Source: a virus
Strand: one strand, 5' to 3'
DNA: 64,000 nt
IMG/VR virus record: IMGVR_UViG_3300023110_001422
Span: 33,866 to 97,865 of that record
Below the pieces are notes generated by a model. The model saw only the letters and a list, made by a program, of their open reading frames with translations, had not been told where the DNA came from and did not search any database. Shown here piece by piece: positions 1 through 8,439 of this stretch (positions within the stretch are counted from its first letter, which is position 1; the number at the start of each line of letters is the position of its first letter). A program made the translations under genes and the position numbers.

Positions 1-476
1 ATATCCCAAATAGCATATCCGCCAGCATTGATAAATGATTTTGCATTTTCTATAATTTTATTCCAGTCTGTACCAATACGATATTTACTGTGTGTATCTT
101 CTAATCCATCAATACCAAAACGAACACGCACATTTAAATTAGCAAGATCTTTAAACCATTCTGTATTCCTAGCACTACCGTTTGTATTCATGCTTAAACT
201 AATCGATGGATTTGTTTCACGTAAATATTGAAATATTTCAAGTGTGTCATTTGCAATAATAGGATCGCCGAAATTACCACACATATACAAACGATCTAGT
301 TGACGTACAATGTTTCTTGGAATCCAATTTACAAATGTTCCTAGATCAACTTCGTTTAGTTTAAGGAAAGGATTTAACGGACCGCCTTGTAAATTTCTAG
401 CACACATAGGACAAGAGGCTTGGCACTTTGACGTTACTTCTAAATGTATCGCTCTAATGTCTTCTATATTATACAC
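1..476 (-). CDS. Radical SAM protein, partial (C-terminus outside window)
   Basis: The reading frame runs leftward off the window edge, so about 158 N-terminal residues are visible. A GTG at 474-476 is the likely start because it overlaps the stop of the upstream methyltransferase gene by 8 bases, like the other coupled starts in this operon. The N-terminal strand is followed by the radical-SAM cluster motif with Cys18, Cys22 and Cys25 (CQASCPMC), which should bind a [4Fe-4S] cluster and cleave S-adenosylmethionine. Later a stretch reading MNTNGSAR and FGIDGLEDTH resembles the core barrel strands of peptide- or sugar-modifying radical SAM enzymes. The substrate is unknown. It is last visible in the leftward operon starting at 5084, with a second radical SAM gene three genes upstream. 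Family call is firm; function is not. Confidence 0.85.
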   Translation of the reverse strand, partial: MYNIEDIRAIHLEVTSKCQASCPMCARNLQGGPLNPFLKLNEVDLGTFVNWIPRNIVRQLDRLYMCGNFGDPIIANDTLEIFQYLRETNPSISLSMNTNGSARNTEWFKDLANLNVRVRFGIDGLEDTHSKYRIGTDWNKIIENAKSFINAGGYAIWD

Positions 477-1071
477 GTTTCTTACCTATAATCATAAATC
501 TATTATACTTATCGAGCCTAAGTGTTGCACCAGTAAAAACTTTTATTTTAGATTTATCTGAAAAGTTCATTAAATCCTTTGAACAGTTAATATGCTCATC
601 TAACTCATCATAGTCATTACTTTGTAAAACTATAGTAGCATTTTGTGGAACATTGCTTAACCATTGCTCGTACTGTTCTTGTGTAATATGTTCGCAACTT
701 GTATTAATGACAATATCTGCTTCATACTTATAATCACACATATCTGCTGTAACTGATTTAAAACGTCCTTCCATCTCTTGACGTTTGTTCATTGTACTAG
801 CAATTTGTTCGCACTCTGAATCTATATCTACCGAAGTAATATGTTCAACATTAATATCGCTATTGAATATCATACTTGCTAACACACCGTTCCACCCTCC
901 GTGTATTACAATTCTATTTTTGCTAGGCAATGCTGATTGTTCTAGTTGTTCTATTAACCAACGTTTACTACGCAACTGTCCTTTCCAAAAACTTTCAAGT
1001 GTGCGATACTTGTCTTCGCTATTGCGTATAGCGTCCATCCAAAACATAATATCATCTAATTCAATTTTCAT
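469..1071 (-). CDS. Class I SAM-dependent methyltransferase-like protein
   Basis: A 200-aa protein with a Rossmann-type methyltransferase pattern: a glycine motif around residues 53-62 (RIVIHGGWNG), an acidic end of strand 2 (SVDIDSE) that would hold the ribose of S-adenosylmethionine, and a motif-IV-like INTSCEHI where an NPPY-type motif is expected. The ATG overlaps the TGA of the preceding membrane-protein gene (ATGA), and its own stop overlaps the GTG of the next radical SAM gene. It probably methylates a small molecule, sugar or protein made or moved by the neighbouring enzymes, but nothing in the sequence gives the acceptor. Assignment to the fold is likely; the reaction is inferred. 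Confidence 0.65.
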   Translation of the reverse strand: MKIELDDIMFWMDAIRNSEDKYRTLESFWKGQLRSKRWLIEQLEQSALPSKNRIVIHGGWNGVLASMIFNSDINVEHITSVDIDSECEQIASTMNKRQEMEGRFKSVTADMCDYKYEADIVINTSCEHITQEQYEQWLSNVPQNATIVLQSNDYDELDEHINCSKDLMNFSDKSKIKVFTGATLRLDKYNRFMIIGKKRV

Positions 1072-1382
1072 AATTCATTTACCAGTTGATCAAATAATTC
1101 TTCGCCTAATATGTAATACAATGATACAACTACAAATATAAACCATAATAACCAAAACACATAATAGCCTAACTTTGTCCAACCTAAACCTAATACCTTA
1201 TATACTTTTTTCATAGGAAAATATTTTTCAAATAATGTAGTAATATCCCATACAAATTTAAGCATGAATATCCACATAAATGCTCTAACGTATTTGTTCT
1301 TTATATCAGAAACTTTAAAATTTGCTTGTGCTTCTTTTACTTTTTTATCATGCGCCTTGAGGCGTTCCCATAACTTCTTCAT
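1068..1382 (-). CDS. Small membrane protein of unknown function
   Basis: A 104-aa protein with a charged, lysine-rich N-terminus (about residues 1-30), a first hydrophobic stretch near residues 34-50 and a longer, strongly hydrophobic one near 70-93 that is rich in Trp, Phe, Val and Tyr. Two membrane passes with both ends inside is the simplest reading. No family was recognised. Start and stop overlap the flanking genes by four bases (ATGA) on both sides, so it is translated with a radical SAM enzyme and a methyltransferase. It could anchor the pathway at the host inner membrane, where lipid-linked sugars are handled, but that is only inference from context. Confidence 0.6.
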   Translation of the reverse strand: MKKLWERLKAHDKKVKEAQANFKVSDIKNKYVRAFMWIFMLKFVWDITTLFEKYFPMKKVYKVLGLGWTKLGYYVFWLLWFIFVVVSLYYILGEELFDQLVNEL

Positions 1383-2359
1383 AGTTTTACCTTTGGTATT
1401 TTGTTATCTGCACTACTAACACAAGTATCAGTAACGCATTTAGATGGTGTCTTAAACAGCGTAAAACCGTGTGTAAGTGTACCTAATGGTTCGTCACTAC
1501 AACTATATGCCCTCTTAACTTCATTACCACGTATAATACAACTTTGATATCCTGCATTACAGTTCCACCCTTTAAACTTATTAAATCCAAAAGCATTAAA
1601 CCGTTCTGCTTGATCTATTTCGTATTTTATTCCATCATTTGTTTCGAGGCGAACTTGTGCGACTTCTTCTCCGTCGATTTCTTGCGGGAATCCTGTTTGT
1701 AATTTTTCCAGTTGATCATCTGTATAACCAGAGACCACAAATGACGCAGTAGGATCTGATTGCGGCTTGAGTGTGACATGAATTCCCCTTTCATTTAATC
1801 TTGCACATCTATCGTAATATTCGTTAAAGTGTTCTGGAACCATAACTTGATTAACTGTTACAAGTGTATTATTTTCCATAAGCATTAAACACTTATCACC
1901 AAATTCTTTTTCGTCAGCAAACTCTGCATGATAACTTGCTGTTAAACTTCTTCTATCCATAACAAAGGTTTTATCTAACCAACGCATCCACCATGACTTG
2001 TTAGGAGATAGATTAGTTGTCATGTGAATACTTAAATATGGACTTTTAAAATCTTCATAGTATTGAATTAGTTCAAGTAGGTGTTTGTATGCTGTTGGTT
2101 CACCACCACTAAAACTAAAATGAAATTTGCTAAATCCGTTATCATTTGCTTGGCGTTTAATTTCATCTATTGTATGTTTATATGTCTGCAAACTAAAGTG
2201 ATCTGGTTTGTCTGTATTAGCATAAGGCCAGCAGTAACTACATTTGTAATTACAAAATCTTCCTAGTATCCAACTAACAGAAAACACGCCTTCGTCAAGC
2301 ATTGTTTTTTGACCAAAGCGTGTAATCTTGTCAAATGGAATTTTTTGAAAATTGCTCAT
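1379..2359 (-). CDS. Radical SAM enzyme
   Basis: A 326-aa protein with the canonical CxxxCxxC cluster motif at Cys36, Cys40 and Cys43 (CNYKCSYC) and the SAM-binding GGEP motif near residue 85 (FSFSGGEPTAY), so it should carry a [4Fe-4S] cluster and form the 5'-deoxyadenosyl radical. The C-terminal part holds further cysteines (CNAGYQSC, YSCSD, CVTDTC) that could bind one or two auxiliary clusters, as in SPASM-type enzymes acting on peptides or sugars. The ATG start at 2359 lies 29 bases inside the end of the glycosyltransferase-like gene. The gene is complete and the key motifs are intact; the substrate cannot be told. Confidence 0.88.
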   Translation of the reverse strand: MSNFQKIPFDKITRFGQKTMLDEGVFSVSWILGRFCNYKCSYCWPYANTDKPDHFSLQTYKHTIDEIKRQANDNGFSKFHFSFSGGEPTAYKHLLELIQYYEDFKSPYLSIHMTTNLSPNKSWWMRWLDKTFVMDRRSLTASYHAEFADEKEFGDKCLMLMENNTLVTVNQVMVPEHFNEYYDRCARLNERGIHVTLKPQSDPTASFVVSGYTDDQLEKLQTGFPQEIDGEEVAQVRLETNDGIKYEIDQAERFNAFGFNKFKGWNCNAGYQSCIIRGNEVKRAYSCSDEPLGTLTHGFTLFKTPSKCVTDTCVSSADNKIPKVKL

Positions 2360-3014
2360 GCAACCAATCCCAATCGTTTATAAGTTTTAAAGACTCAGGC
2401 TCATTACGGTGAGCAAGACCAAAGTCACTACCACGGCGAGCACCATCGATACAATAGTTTCCGAATGGTCTGTCCATGCCTTTTTGACACCAGTCAGTAA
2501 GTCTAAATAAAGTTTCTTCATCTTCTTCTCTATCAATGATTTTACTAGACAATTTTACACATTCTCTAAATGCACTTTTCCAAGTATTAAAAGGATCTGT
2601 ATTAAAAGCAGTAATATTGCTAACTTGATCCATTGCTTTAAAGTTATCACTAATACTTGTTGTCATATCAACTGTCTCAGTATTCATTTTTAGTGTTAAT
2701 GACCGAGGTAATAACTTTACTCCGCCATACCCATAAACTAAATCATTTACAGGATTTTCACAACGCCATACGTGAACTGTATCTACATTGTACTCGTCAA
2801 CTTCGTAACTAAAATCAAAGTCATCTTTAATAATAGCATCACCGTCTACCACCCAAAACATTTTTGTAAAACATTTTTTTGCCGCGGCAATATGTGCATT
2901 ATGAATTCCTTTTACACCATGAACACGTTTAGCCATAGGAAACTTTTCTTTTAACTTTGCATATACTTCATCTGCATTGGGTTCTTGCCAACTTATAAAA
3001 ACTATATCATACAT
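2331..3014 (-). CDS. GT-A type glycosyltransferase-like protein
   Basis: About 227 aa. The N-terminal strand (YDIVFISWQEP), the RVHGVKG segment and an aspartate-rich VVDGDAII (near residue 58) look like the nucleotide-sugar site of GT-A glycosyltransferases, where a DxD motif binds the metal and UDP- or GDP-sugar. The protein is clearly related to the 295-aa product at 9790-10677, sharing RVHGV-G, an AH-KACA-like helix and VDGD. ATG at 3014 is preferred over an upstream TTG at 3023 because AGAGG lies about 11 bases before it. The gene overlaps its neighbours on both sides. The sugar and acceptor are unknown, and no family number is claimed. Confidence 0.62.
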   Translation of the reverse strand: MYDIVFISWQEPNADEVYAKLKEKFPMAKRVHGVKGIHNAHIAAAKKCFTKMFWVVDGDAIIKDDFDFSYEVDEYNVDTVHVWRCENPVNDLVYGYGGVKLLPRSLTLKMNTETVDMTTSISDNFKAMDQVSNITAFNTDPFNTWKSAFRECVKLSSKIIDREEDEETLFRLTDWCQKGMDRPFGNYCIDGARRGSDFGLAHRNEPESLKLINDWDWLHEQFSKNSI

Positions 3015-3915
3015 ATTTTGCAATATCCTCTGCTAGTTGTTTTTGTATATGTCTATCAACATGACAGTTATCTGGAAACTTATCACTTTTATTCATTAGG
3101 TCAATAACAACTTCGTAATCTTCAACAATGCTTCTAAATTCTGTTTCTATACCTTCTGGAATATCCGGAATGTTTAGTTCAGGTCGTTGTCTAGCAAACA
3201 TACGTAATGCATCTGCCGCATTTTCTGTTAGGTCGGGTCTACGTCTACGTACATTTTCTGCTGTACCCCAAGAACTAATTAACGGAACCGGACGTTCTAT
3301 AATACTATCCATCCATCCGCGATGAACGTGTTTAATAAAAGTGTATTGTGAAATATCTTCTGGTAATTTTCCCCAGCCTTCAATTACTAACCATGGAATA
3401 TTAGTTTCTTCATAAATTTTTTGTGCGCCGTCTAGTGCAATTTTAAGCAGGCCGTCATTTATTTCTTTAATTGACTTTGCTTCTGCTACTAGCGGATCAC
3501 TTTGTTTATGATACTTCTCTAAATCATACAAGCCTGCTTCATCTGGCCATAAACTTCTTTTTAAATCTCTACAAGGCTCTGTTAGCATCCATATAATTAA
3601 ATCAGGATTATAAAAAACAGGACTTGTAAAGCAAGGTGCTAATCCTAGTGCTTCTTCAACTTTAAAAATACTTTCGAAATTTCCTGCTCCGCCAAAAGCA
3701 TAGTTAACTGTACAATGACCCATTTGATCTAAATGATAACCAAAGCCTGGCCAAACAACTTGAAAAGGTTTAGGAAAATCACCGCTTAAATATTTTTCTT
3801 TATTCCAAGGACGAAACACTTCTGGATCGTTGTTGTTAGCACACCCCGGCCCAGGAATAATTGTTCCCCACTCACCTAGTGCATTGCTATCACCAACTAT
3901 TAAAATTTTTTTCAT
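3007..3915 (-). CDS. SGNH/GDSL-hydrolase-like protein
   Basis: A 302-aa protein with the blocks of SGNH hydrolases: GDSN at residues 8-11 with Ser10 as nucleophile, a glycine-asparagine block (FGGAGN) and a C-terminal DxxH (Asp282, His285 in DNCH) completing the catalytic set. Such enzymes remove or transfer acyl groups, for example O-acetyl groups on polysaccharides. Immediate neighbours are a nucleotide-sugar dehydrogenase (ATGA overlap) and a glycosyltransferase-like gene, so a glycan substrate is likely. No signal peptide is seen, so it would act in the cytoplasm or be packaged. A second, more divergent SGNH-like gene lies at 6391. The fold is fairly secure; the substrate is inferred. Confidence 0.7.
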   Translation of the reverse strand: MKKILIVGDSNALGEWGTIIPGPGCANNNDPEVFRPWNKEKYLSGDFPKPFQVVWPGFGYHLDQMGHCTVNYAFGGAGNFESIFKVEEALGLAPCFTSPVFYNPDLIIWMLTEPCRDLKRSLWPDEAGLYDLEKYHKQSDPLVAEAKSIKEINDGLLKIALDGAQKIYEETNIPWLVIEGWGKLPEDISQYTFIKHVHRGWMDSIIERPVPLISSWGTAENVRRRRPDLTENAADALRMFARQRPELNIPDIPEGIETEFRSIVEDYEVVIDLMNKSDKFPDNCHVDRHIQKQLAEDIAKYV

Positions 3916-5084
3916 CTTGTATTACCATAATGATACACTTTAAGCGTATCAGACTTAAATTCTCTCCACGGGTCAACAACAATACTATCGTCGTTGAGGA
4001 AACAATAAAGTTTAGGATGTGCTAGTAAAACAACTGCACTAAAAGGACCTTTTTGCGGACTTGCTAAAGGATCGACTTCAATACAGTGATATCCTAATTC
4101 TTTACAGTAGTGTCCTACAAGCAAACTATAACTTCCGTCTTTGTATGGAACATCAGGCTTATACGCAATTCCATTTAACAAAATTGGCAAGTCATTTGCA
4201 GAAGCAAGTTTTACCAAATACTTTGCCATATTTTTTGCTTGTACTTCACGTGCATTCATTATAGCATCAAATAGGTCATATTGCAAGTCTAATTGTTGTG
4301 CCATAAAACGTAGAGCAATGTTATCTCTTGGGTGACAAGCACCGCCATCGCCCATACCTGCTTTCATATATTTTGGACCCATTATACGTTGTGTACTTTT
4401 TGATAATGCTTCAGTAACTACATCAACATCAATATTACCTTGACGTTCTGCAACATCTTGAATCATATTAACGAATCCAATTTTAGTACTAATAAATGTG
4501 TTGTAAAAAACTTTAATACATTCACATTCGTCCCAAGTACCAACTTCGTATCTTGGTTTGTTTTCCATTATTGTTTTATAAAAATCAATAAGTTCTTTTG
4601 CATCGCCTGTCTTAGATCCGTCTTCGGTTCCAATCATAACCATTTCAGGATTTACCATATCCCAAGCAACTGTACCCATTGCAATTAAGTATGGATTATA
4701 AACAAATCTTGGATTAGTAATATGCTGTACAAATTCTCTACGTACTGTACCAGGAAGAACTGTGCTAATAAGCACAAGTAATTGACTGTTATTCATATGT
4801 CTGTTTGCTTCGCGTACTACATCAATTACAATATCATACGAAAAATCTTTTGGTTCTAAATGTGCTGTCGGTTGCTTACCGTCATAGTCTGGATGATGGG
4901 GTGTAGGTACTGCAATAAAAACAATATCTCTATCATGTACTGCTTCTTTAATAGTTTCTTTTACTGAAACTAAATCGCTCTTAACATCAACTATGTCGTA
5001 ACCGCTGACATTGTGTCCTTTTTCTGCAATAACTTCTGCACAAGGTAAACCTAATTTACCCAAACCAATAAATCCAATATTCAC
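3912..5084 (-). CDS. UDP-glucose/GDP-mannose dehydrogenase family protein
   Basis: A 390-aa nucleotide-sugar dehydrogenase. The N-terminus has the NAD-binding glycine motif GFIGLGKLG (Gly7, Gly9, Gly12). The middle domain carries the catalytic cysteine, Cys250, in GDGGACHPRDN, corresponding to GGSCFPKD in UDP-glucose dehydrogenases. The C-terminal domain contains a GIAYKPD motif like GxAFKxxTxD that binds the sugar nucleotide. The reaction would be a two-step NAD-dependent oxidation of a hexose C6 to a uronic acid. The start is GTG at 5084 with GGAG upstream. It is the first gene of the leftward operon behind a late promoter, suggesting that uronic-acid precursor synthesis is its job late in infection. 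Which sugar is oxidised cannot be told. Confidence 0.85.
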   Translation of the reverse strand: MNIGFIGLGKLGLPCAEVIAEKGHNVSGYDIVDVKSDLVSVKETIKEAVHDRDIVFIAVPTPHHPDYDGKQPTAHLEPKDFSYDIVIDVVREANRHMNNSQLLVLISTVLPGTVRREFVQHITNPRFVYNPYLIAMGTVAWDMVNPEMVMIGTEDGSKTGDAKELIDFYKTIMENKPRYEVGTWDECECIKVFYNTFISTKIGFVNMIQDVAERQGNIDVDVVTEALSKSTQRIMGPKYMKAGMGDGGACHPRDNIALRFMAQQLDLQYDLFDAIMNAREVQAKNMAKYLVKLASANDLPILLNGIAYKPDVPYKDGSYSLLVGHYCKELGYHCIEVDPLASPQKGPFSAVVLLAHPKLYCFLNDDSIVVDPWREFKSDTLKVYHYGNTR

Positions 5085-5110
5085 ACTATTCTCCGTTAAT
5101 TAAGTACGCA

Positions 5111-5118
5111 TATAAATA
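5111..5118 (+). promoter_or_regulatory. T4-type late promoter TATAAATA
   Basis: An exact match to the T4 late promoter box, 27 bases before the ATG at 5145. Transcription would begin near 5125. The window encodes gp55, the sigma-like protein that reads such boxes. It overlaps in antiparallel with a leftward late box at 5124-5131. Confidence 0.75.
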
Positions 5119-5123
5119 CATAG

Positions 5124-5131
5124 TATTTATT
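5124..5131 (-). promoter_or_regulatory. T4-type late promoter AATAAATA, leftward
   Basis: Reads AATAAATA on the minus strand, 40 bases before the GTG of the dehydrogenase gene at 5084. With the rightward box at 5111-5118 it forms an inverted repeat (TAAATAC, spacer ATA, GTATTTA), so the two transcripts would overlap at their 5' ends by about 8 bases. Confidence 0.65.
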
Positions 5132-5144
5132 GGAACCCAGAAAC

Positions 5145-6413
5145 ATGAATCGCATCATTGGCTTTTTTCAACATAACGATTTTTTATCGTGTCCGCAAAA
5201 CACTCTAACCTATGAGTTTTTAAAAGAAGAATTTAACAAAAGTGGTATTGTACACAAGGACATTACCATTTATCAAGGATTGATTAAATATCCTAGATGG
5301 CCAAAAACTGCACCAATTTTTAGACAAATGCGTTTATCTCATCTACGTCAACTGAAAAAGGATAAGAAAACATTTTTTATCTTTGATGCAAGTACCGAGG
5401 GCTTTAGCACAATTTACGATCAACCATTTTTTGATGTACTGTATTTTAATTGTAAAGAACACGGTGTTGATCCCGAAAGAGTAATTTATATTTCTAGTAA
5501 TATGCTAGATCATGATAATTTAAAAAGATACAATCAAGAACACGGAATTACTAGAAGCATTAAACTAATGTGCTTTAACAATTTTGAATCTATGTTGTTT
5601 GGTGTGCAAGGTGCAAATCTTATTGTGGACCAACACGGTGATATTAATGAACAAGCAAACAAAAGATTAAAAGCAAGTAAAAAAGGAACCAAGTCAAAAT
5701 TTAAGAATAAACTATTCTTAAGTTTAAGTAGAGTTAATAGACCACATAGAACATTGTCTGCTTGGGAGATATTTCACGGTGACTACTTGTTTGACGGCCT
5801 TATAAGTCACGGAAACTTTAATTCTAAATATTTTAGTTGGGATGGTTATGTTAGTCAAATTCCAGGCGACCACGGTATTGAACCTAAACACTTAAGACGC
5901 TGGAATAAAACTGTATTACCTTTAGTTGCAGACACAGAAGATTTTATTACAAACCATGCTATGTTCCTTAATACACACTTACACGATCAAACGTTATTTC
6001 AAATAGTTAACGAAACGTTTGCTGAAAACTGGCAAGGTACTAGTCAGTTTTGGAGTGAAAAAACATTTAGATCAATGTTTCATATGCAACCATTTATTAT
6101 TTGGGGGCAACAAGGTGCAAACAAAAAGTTGCAAGAGTACGGCTATCAACTTTTTGACTGCTTTGATTATAGTTTTGATGACGAACCAGACGATTATAAA
6201 CGCTGGAAAAAGATTTATGCAGAACTAGAAAGAGTAGTCCTTCAATTAAGAAATATGACTTGGGAAGAACAAGTCAAATGGAAATATGCAGAAAGTGATA
6301 AACTGTTAAATAATTTTAAAACAATGTTAGCAGGTAAACATACAAGAGCACAATTTTTTGATTTGTGTAAATACATGAGAGATACAGCAGATGGCAAAAC
6401 AATTAATTCATAA
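5145..6413 (+). CDS. Putative glycosyltransferase-like protein of unknown family
   Basis: About 422 aa. The recognisable part is C-terminal (around residues 285-350): an acidic ETFAENW, then FWSEKTFRSMFHMQPFIIWG and a following GYQLFD. This 'E-K-T-F-x-P/M-...-QPFI--G' pattern occurs in the donor-binding half of exostosin-like and fucosyltransferase-like GT-B proteins and in many phage hypotheticals. The N-terminal half is unrecognised. ATG at 5145 is preferred over a TTG at 5130, which would sit almost at the predicted start of transcription. It is first in a two-gene rightward unit behind a late promoter and overlaps the SGNH-like gene by 23 bases. Glycosyl transfer is an inference. Confidence 0.5.
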   Translation: MNRIIGFFQHNDFLSCPQNTLTYEFLKEEFNKSGIVHKDITIYQGLIKYPRWPKTAPIFRQMRLSHLRQLKKDKKTFFIFDASTEGFSTIYDQPFFDVLYFNCKEHGVDPERVIYISSNMLDHDNLKRYNQEHGITRSIKLMCFNNFESMLFGVQGANLIVDQHGDINEQANKRLKASKKGTKSKFKNKLFLSLSRVNRPHRTLSAWEIFHGDYLFDGLISHGNFNSKYFSWDGYVSQIPGDHGIEPKHLRRWNKTVLPLVADTEDFITNHAMFLNTHLHDQTLFQIVNETFAENWQGTSQFWSEKTFRSMFHMQPFIIWGQQGANKKLQEYGYQLFDCFDYSFDDEPDDYKRWKKIYAELERVVLQLRNMTWEEQVKWKYAESDKLLNNFKTMLAGKHTRAQFFDLCKYMRDTADGKTINS

Positions 6414-7266
6414 TAAACCAAAAAGAATCTTTACATTTGGTTGTAGTTTTACTTCATATATTTGGGGTACTTGGGCAAATGTTATCGGAGCAGAATTTCC
6501 TGAGGCTGAGTTTAGAAACTTTGGTCGTTCGGGTGCAGGTAATCATTATATTTTTAATTCGCTAATGCAGGCAGATGCTGTATATAATTTTACACACGAA
6601 GACCTAGTTATTGTACAATGGACTAATGTTTGTAGAGAGGATAGATATCTTCCTCAACGTGACGGTTGGCTTGTGCCGGGTAACATTTACACACAAGGCG
6701 AGTATGACGAAAAGTGGGTGCAAACTTGGTTTAGTGAGTATGGTGCTTACGTTAGAGATTTTGCATTCATCTATGCGGCAAACGAACATCTAAAACATAA
6801 AACACAATTTCATTTCTTGCAAATGATGAAAATTGTTGACTACACCGATCAATGGAACTTAAACAGACGCACACAACATCATGATAAAATTAAAAAACTA
6901 GCAGACATCTACAGACCAGTTCTTGAAACTATACAGCCTAGTTTTTACGAAGTTCTTTGGAACAACGATATTCAAAAGAAATTTAAACAAGATAGAAAAA
7001 CTGTAAACAAAGATTTTCAAGACGGTCATCCTCATATAGTTGAATATTACAATTATCTCAAAGCAGTTTTTAAACATAACTGGCGTGACGAAACCGATGC
7101 CGCAGTAGCCGAAAGTTTTAAAAAGTGGGTTACAATGATGAACGGTGCAAGTAAAGGTGTTCCAAAGTTTCATATTTACAGTTCAGGACAAAGATTTGTT
7201 GATAGTTGTAACTATGAACTTAGATTGCGTCAATCAGATCAATTAGAACCAATCTTGCATTTATAA
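6391..7266 (+). CDS. SGNH-hydrolase-like protein (divergent)
   Basis: A 291-aa protein starting with a strand and the block FTFGCSFTSY, where Ser19 takes the place of the SGNH nucleophile, followed by NFGRSGAGNHY, which supplies the glycine and asparagine of the oxyanion hole. A clear C-terminal DxxH was not found, so either the His is elsewhere or the protein is inactive. It is a distant relative of the SGNH-like product at 3007-3915. The ATG lies 23 bases inside the upstream gene. The stop meets the stop of the leftward radical SAM gene: the two genes overlap by six bases tail to tail at 7261-7266, with no terminator visible. Deacylation or acyl transfer on a glycan is possible but unproven. 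Confidence 0.55.
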   Translation: MAKQLIHNKPKRIFTFGCSFTSYIWGTWANVIGAEFPEAEFRNFGRSGAGNHYIFNSLMQADAVYNFTHEDLVIVQWTNVCREDRYLPQRDGWLVPGNIYTQGEYDEKWVQTWFSEYGAYVRDFAFIYAANEHLKHKTQFHFLQMMKIVDYTDQWNLNRRTQHHDKIKKLADIYRPVLETIQPSFYEVLWNNDIQKKFKQDRKTVNKDFQDGHPHIVEYYNYLKAVFKHNWRDETDAAVAESFKKWVTMMNGASKGVPKFHIYSSGQRFVDSCNYELRLRQSDQLEPILHL

Positions 7267-8439
7267 TAATTCAGGAAAAGTTTCAGCAAAACTTCTTTTA
7301 CGTATTTGATCGTAGTAAGAATTTTTGTTTGCCCATATAGCATTATGGTCTGGATTATATTCTACATTGCTAATATACTTTAACACACTATTAATAGTTT
7401 CTTTGTGTTCTCTATTAGTTATTTTATTGTAATATTCTTCTAAACGTTGTTTTGCGTGTTGTAGTTTTTCTGTTGGTACTGCTGAAACACTATAATGTAC
7501 AGGATCAACAAGATTATATAAAGTACAACTGTTTACGTCAAATCCATTATCTGTCATATATTCTAAAAAGTCTACAAGTGTAACAATATTAAATGCACTT
7601 ACTACTGCATTAAAACTCATAATTACGTGAGGACATTCTTTTTTAATAAAATTAAGATTCTCAATAATCTTATTCCAGTCAGTTCCTTCTCTAATGTATT
7701 CTGCTTTAGAACCATAATGATCTAAACTTGCTCTTACTTGTACTTTTTTAAATTGTTTCCAGTAATCTGTTACAAGTTTACCTTTATAAGTTAGGTTACT
7801 TAAATTAGTATTGTATTGTAATATTGCATCTGTTTTATTTTCAGCAATTAAATAATCTAAAATTTCGTAATGCTTATCTGTTACTAACGGTTCGCCACCT
7901 GCAAAATAAAAATCTTCAATATCTTTTAAATATGGCTTAAACTGTTCAAACAAACTGTCATTAGAATCTCCTCCTGCAAATGTATATACAGGAACGTTCT
8001 TTCCGTTCGCATTATCTTCTATTGCCCAACTTGAACTGTATGTTGCACTACACGTTCTACATTTAAAATTACAAATATTACTCCAGCGTACATCAAAGTA
8101 AAGTAATTTCATTACGTCTAAACTGCCGTCTTGATTAGTTAGTTCACGCACACCTAAATGCTTAGAAAACTTTTTATTATTTTCTTTTCTAAAACTCCAA
8201 ACATCACTTGCTTCATGTGCCCAGCATTGCGAACATTCGTTTGGTTGTTCACCATTTAGTAATGCAAGACGTAACTTTTTGTATGCTTCGCTATTCCAAA
8301 TTTCTTTAATAGTATTATGTTTAGTATTTCCTAAAGGTTTGTCCCACTTACCAATACAACAAGGTAACACATTGCCATCTGGATTGACATACATATGGCT
8401 CCAGGGTAATATACAAAATGTATCTTTACTTGTACTCAT
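7261..8439 (-). CDS. Twitch-domain radical SAM protein
   Basis: A 392-aa protein with two parts. Residues 1-75 carry cysteines in a twitch/SPASM-like arrangement (Cys9 in FCILPWSH, Cys27-Cys28 in LPCCIG, Cys69 and Cys72 in ECSQC), suited to an auxiliary Fe-S cluster. The radical SAM core follows with Cys123, Cys127 and Cys130 (CNFKCRTC) and the GGEP motif in FYFAGGEPLV. An N-terminal auxiliary domain before the core matches the family annotated in databases as twitch-domain radical SAM proteins. The ATG overlaps the end of the next twitch protein gene upstream. It is last in the leftward operon from 13281. The substrate is unknown. Confidence 0.85.
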   Translation of the reverse strand: MSTSKDTFCILPWSHMYVNPDGNVLPCCIGKWDKPLGNTKHNTIKEIWNSEAYKKLRLALLNGEQPNECSQCWAHEASDVWSFRKENNKKFSKHLGVRELTNQDGSLDVMKLLYFDVRWSNICNFKCRTCSATYSSSWAIEDNANGKNVPVYTFAGGDSNDSLFEQFKPYLKDIEDFYFAGGEPLVTDKHYEILDYLIAENKTDAILQYNTNLSNLTYKGKLVTDYWKQFKKVQVRASLDHYGSKAEYIREGTDWNKIIENLNFIKKECPHVIMSFNAVVSAFNIVTLVDFLEYMTDNGFDVNSCTLYNLVDPVHYSVSAVPTEKLQHAKQRLEEYYNKITNREHKETINSVLKYISNVEYNPDHNAIWANKNSYYDQIRKRSFAETFPELL

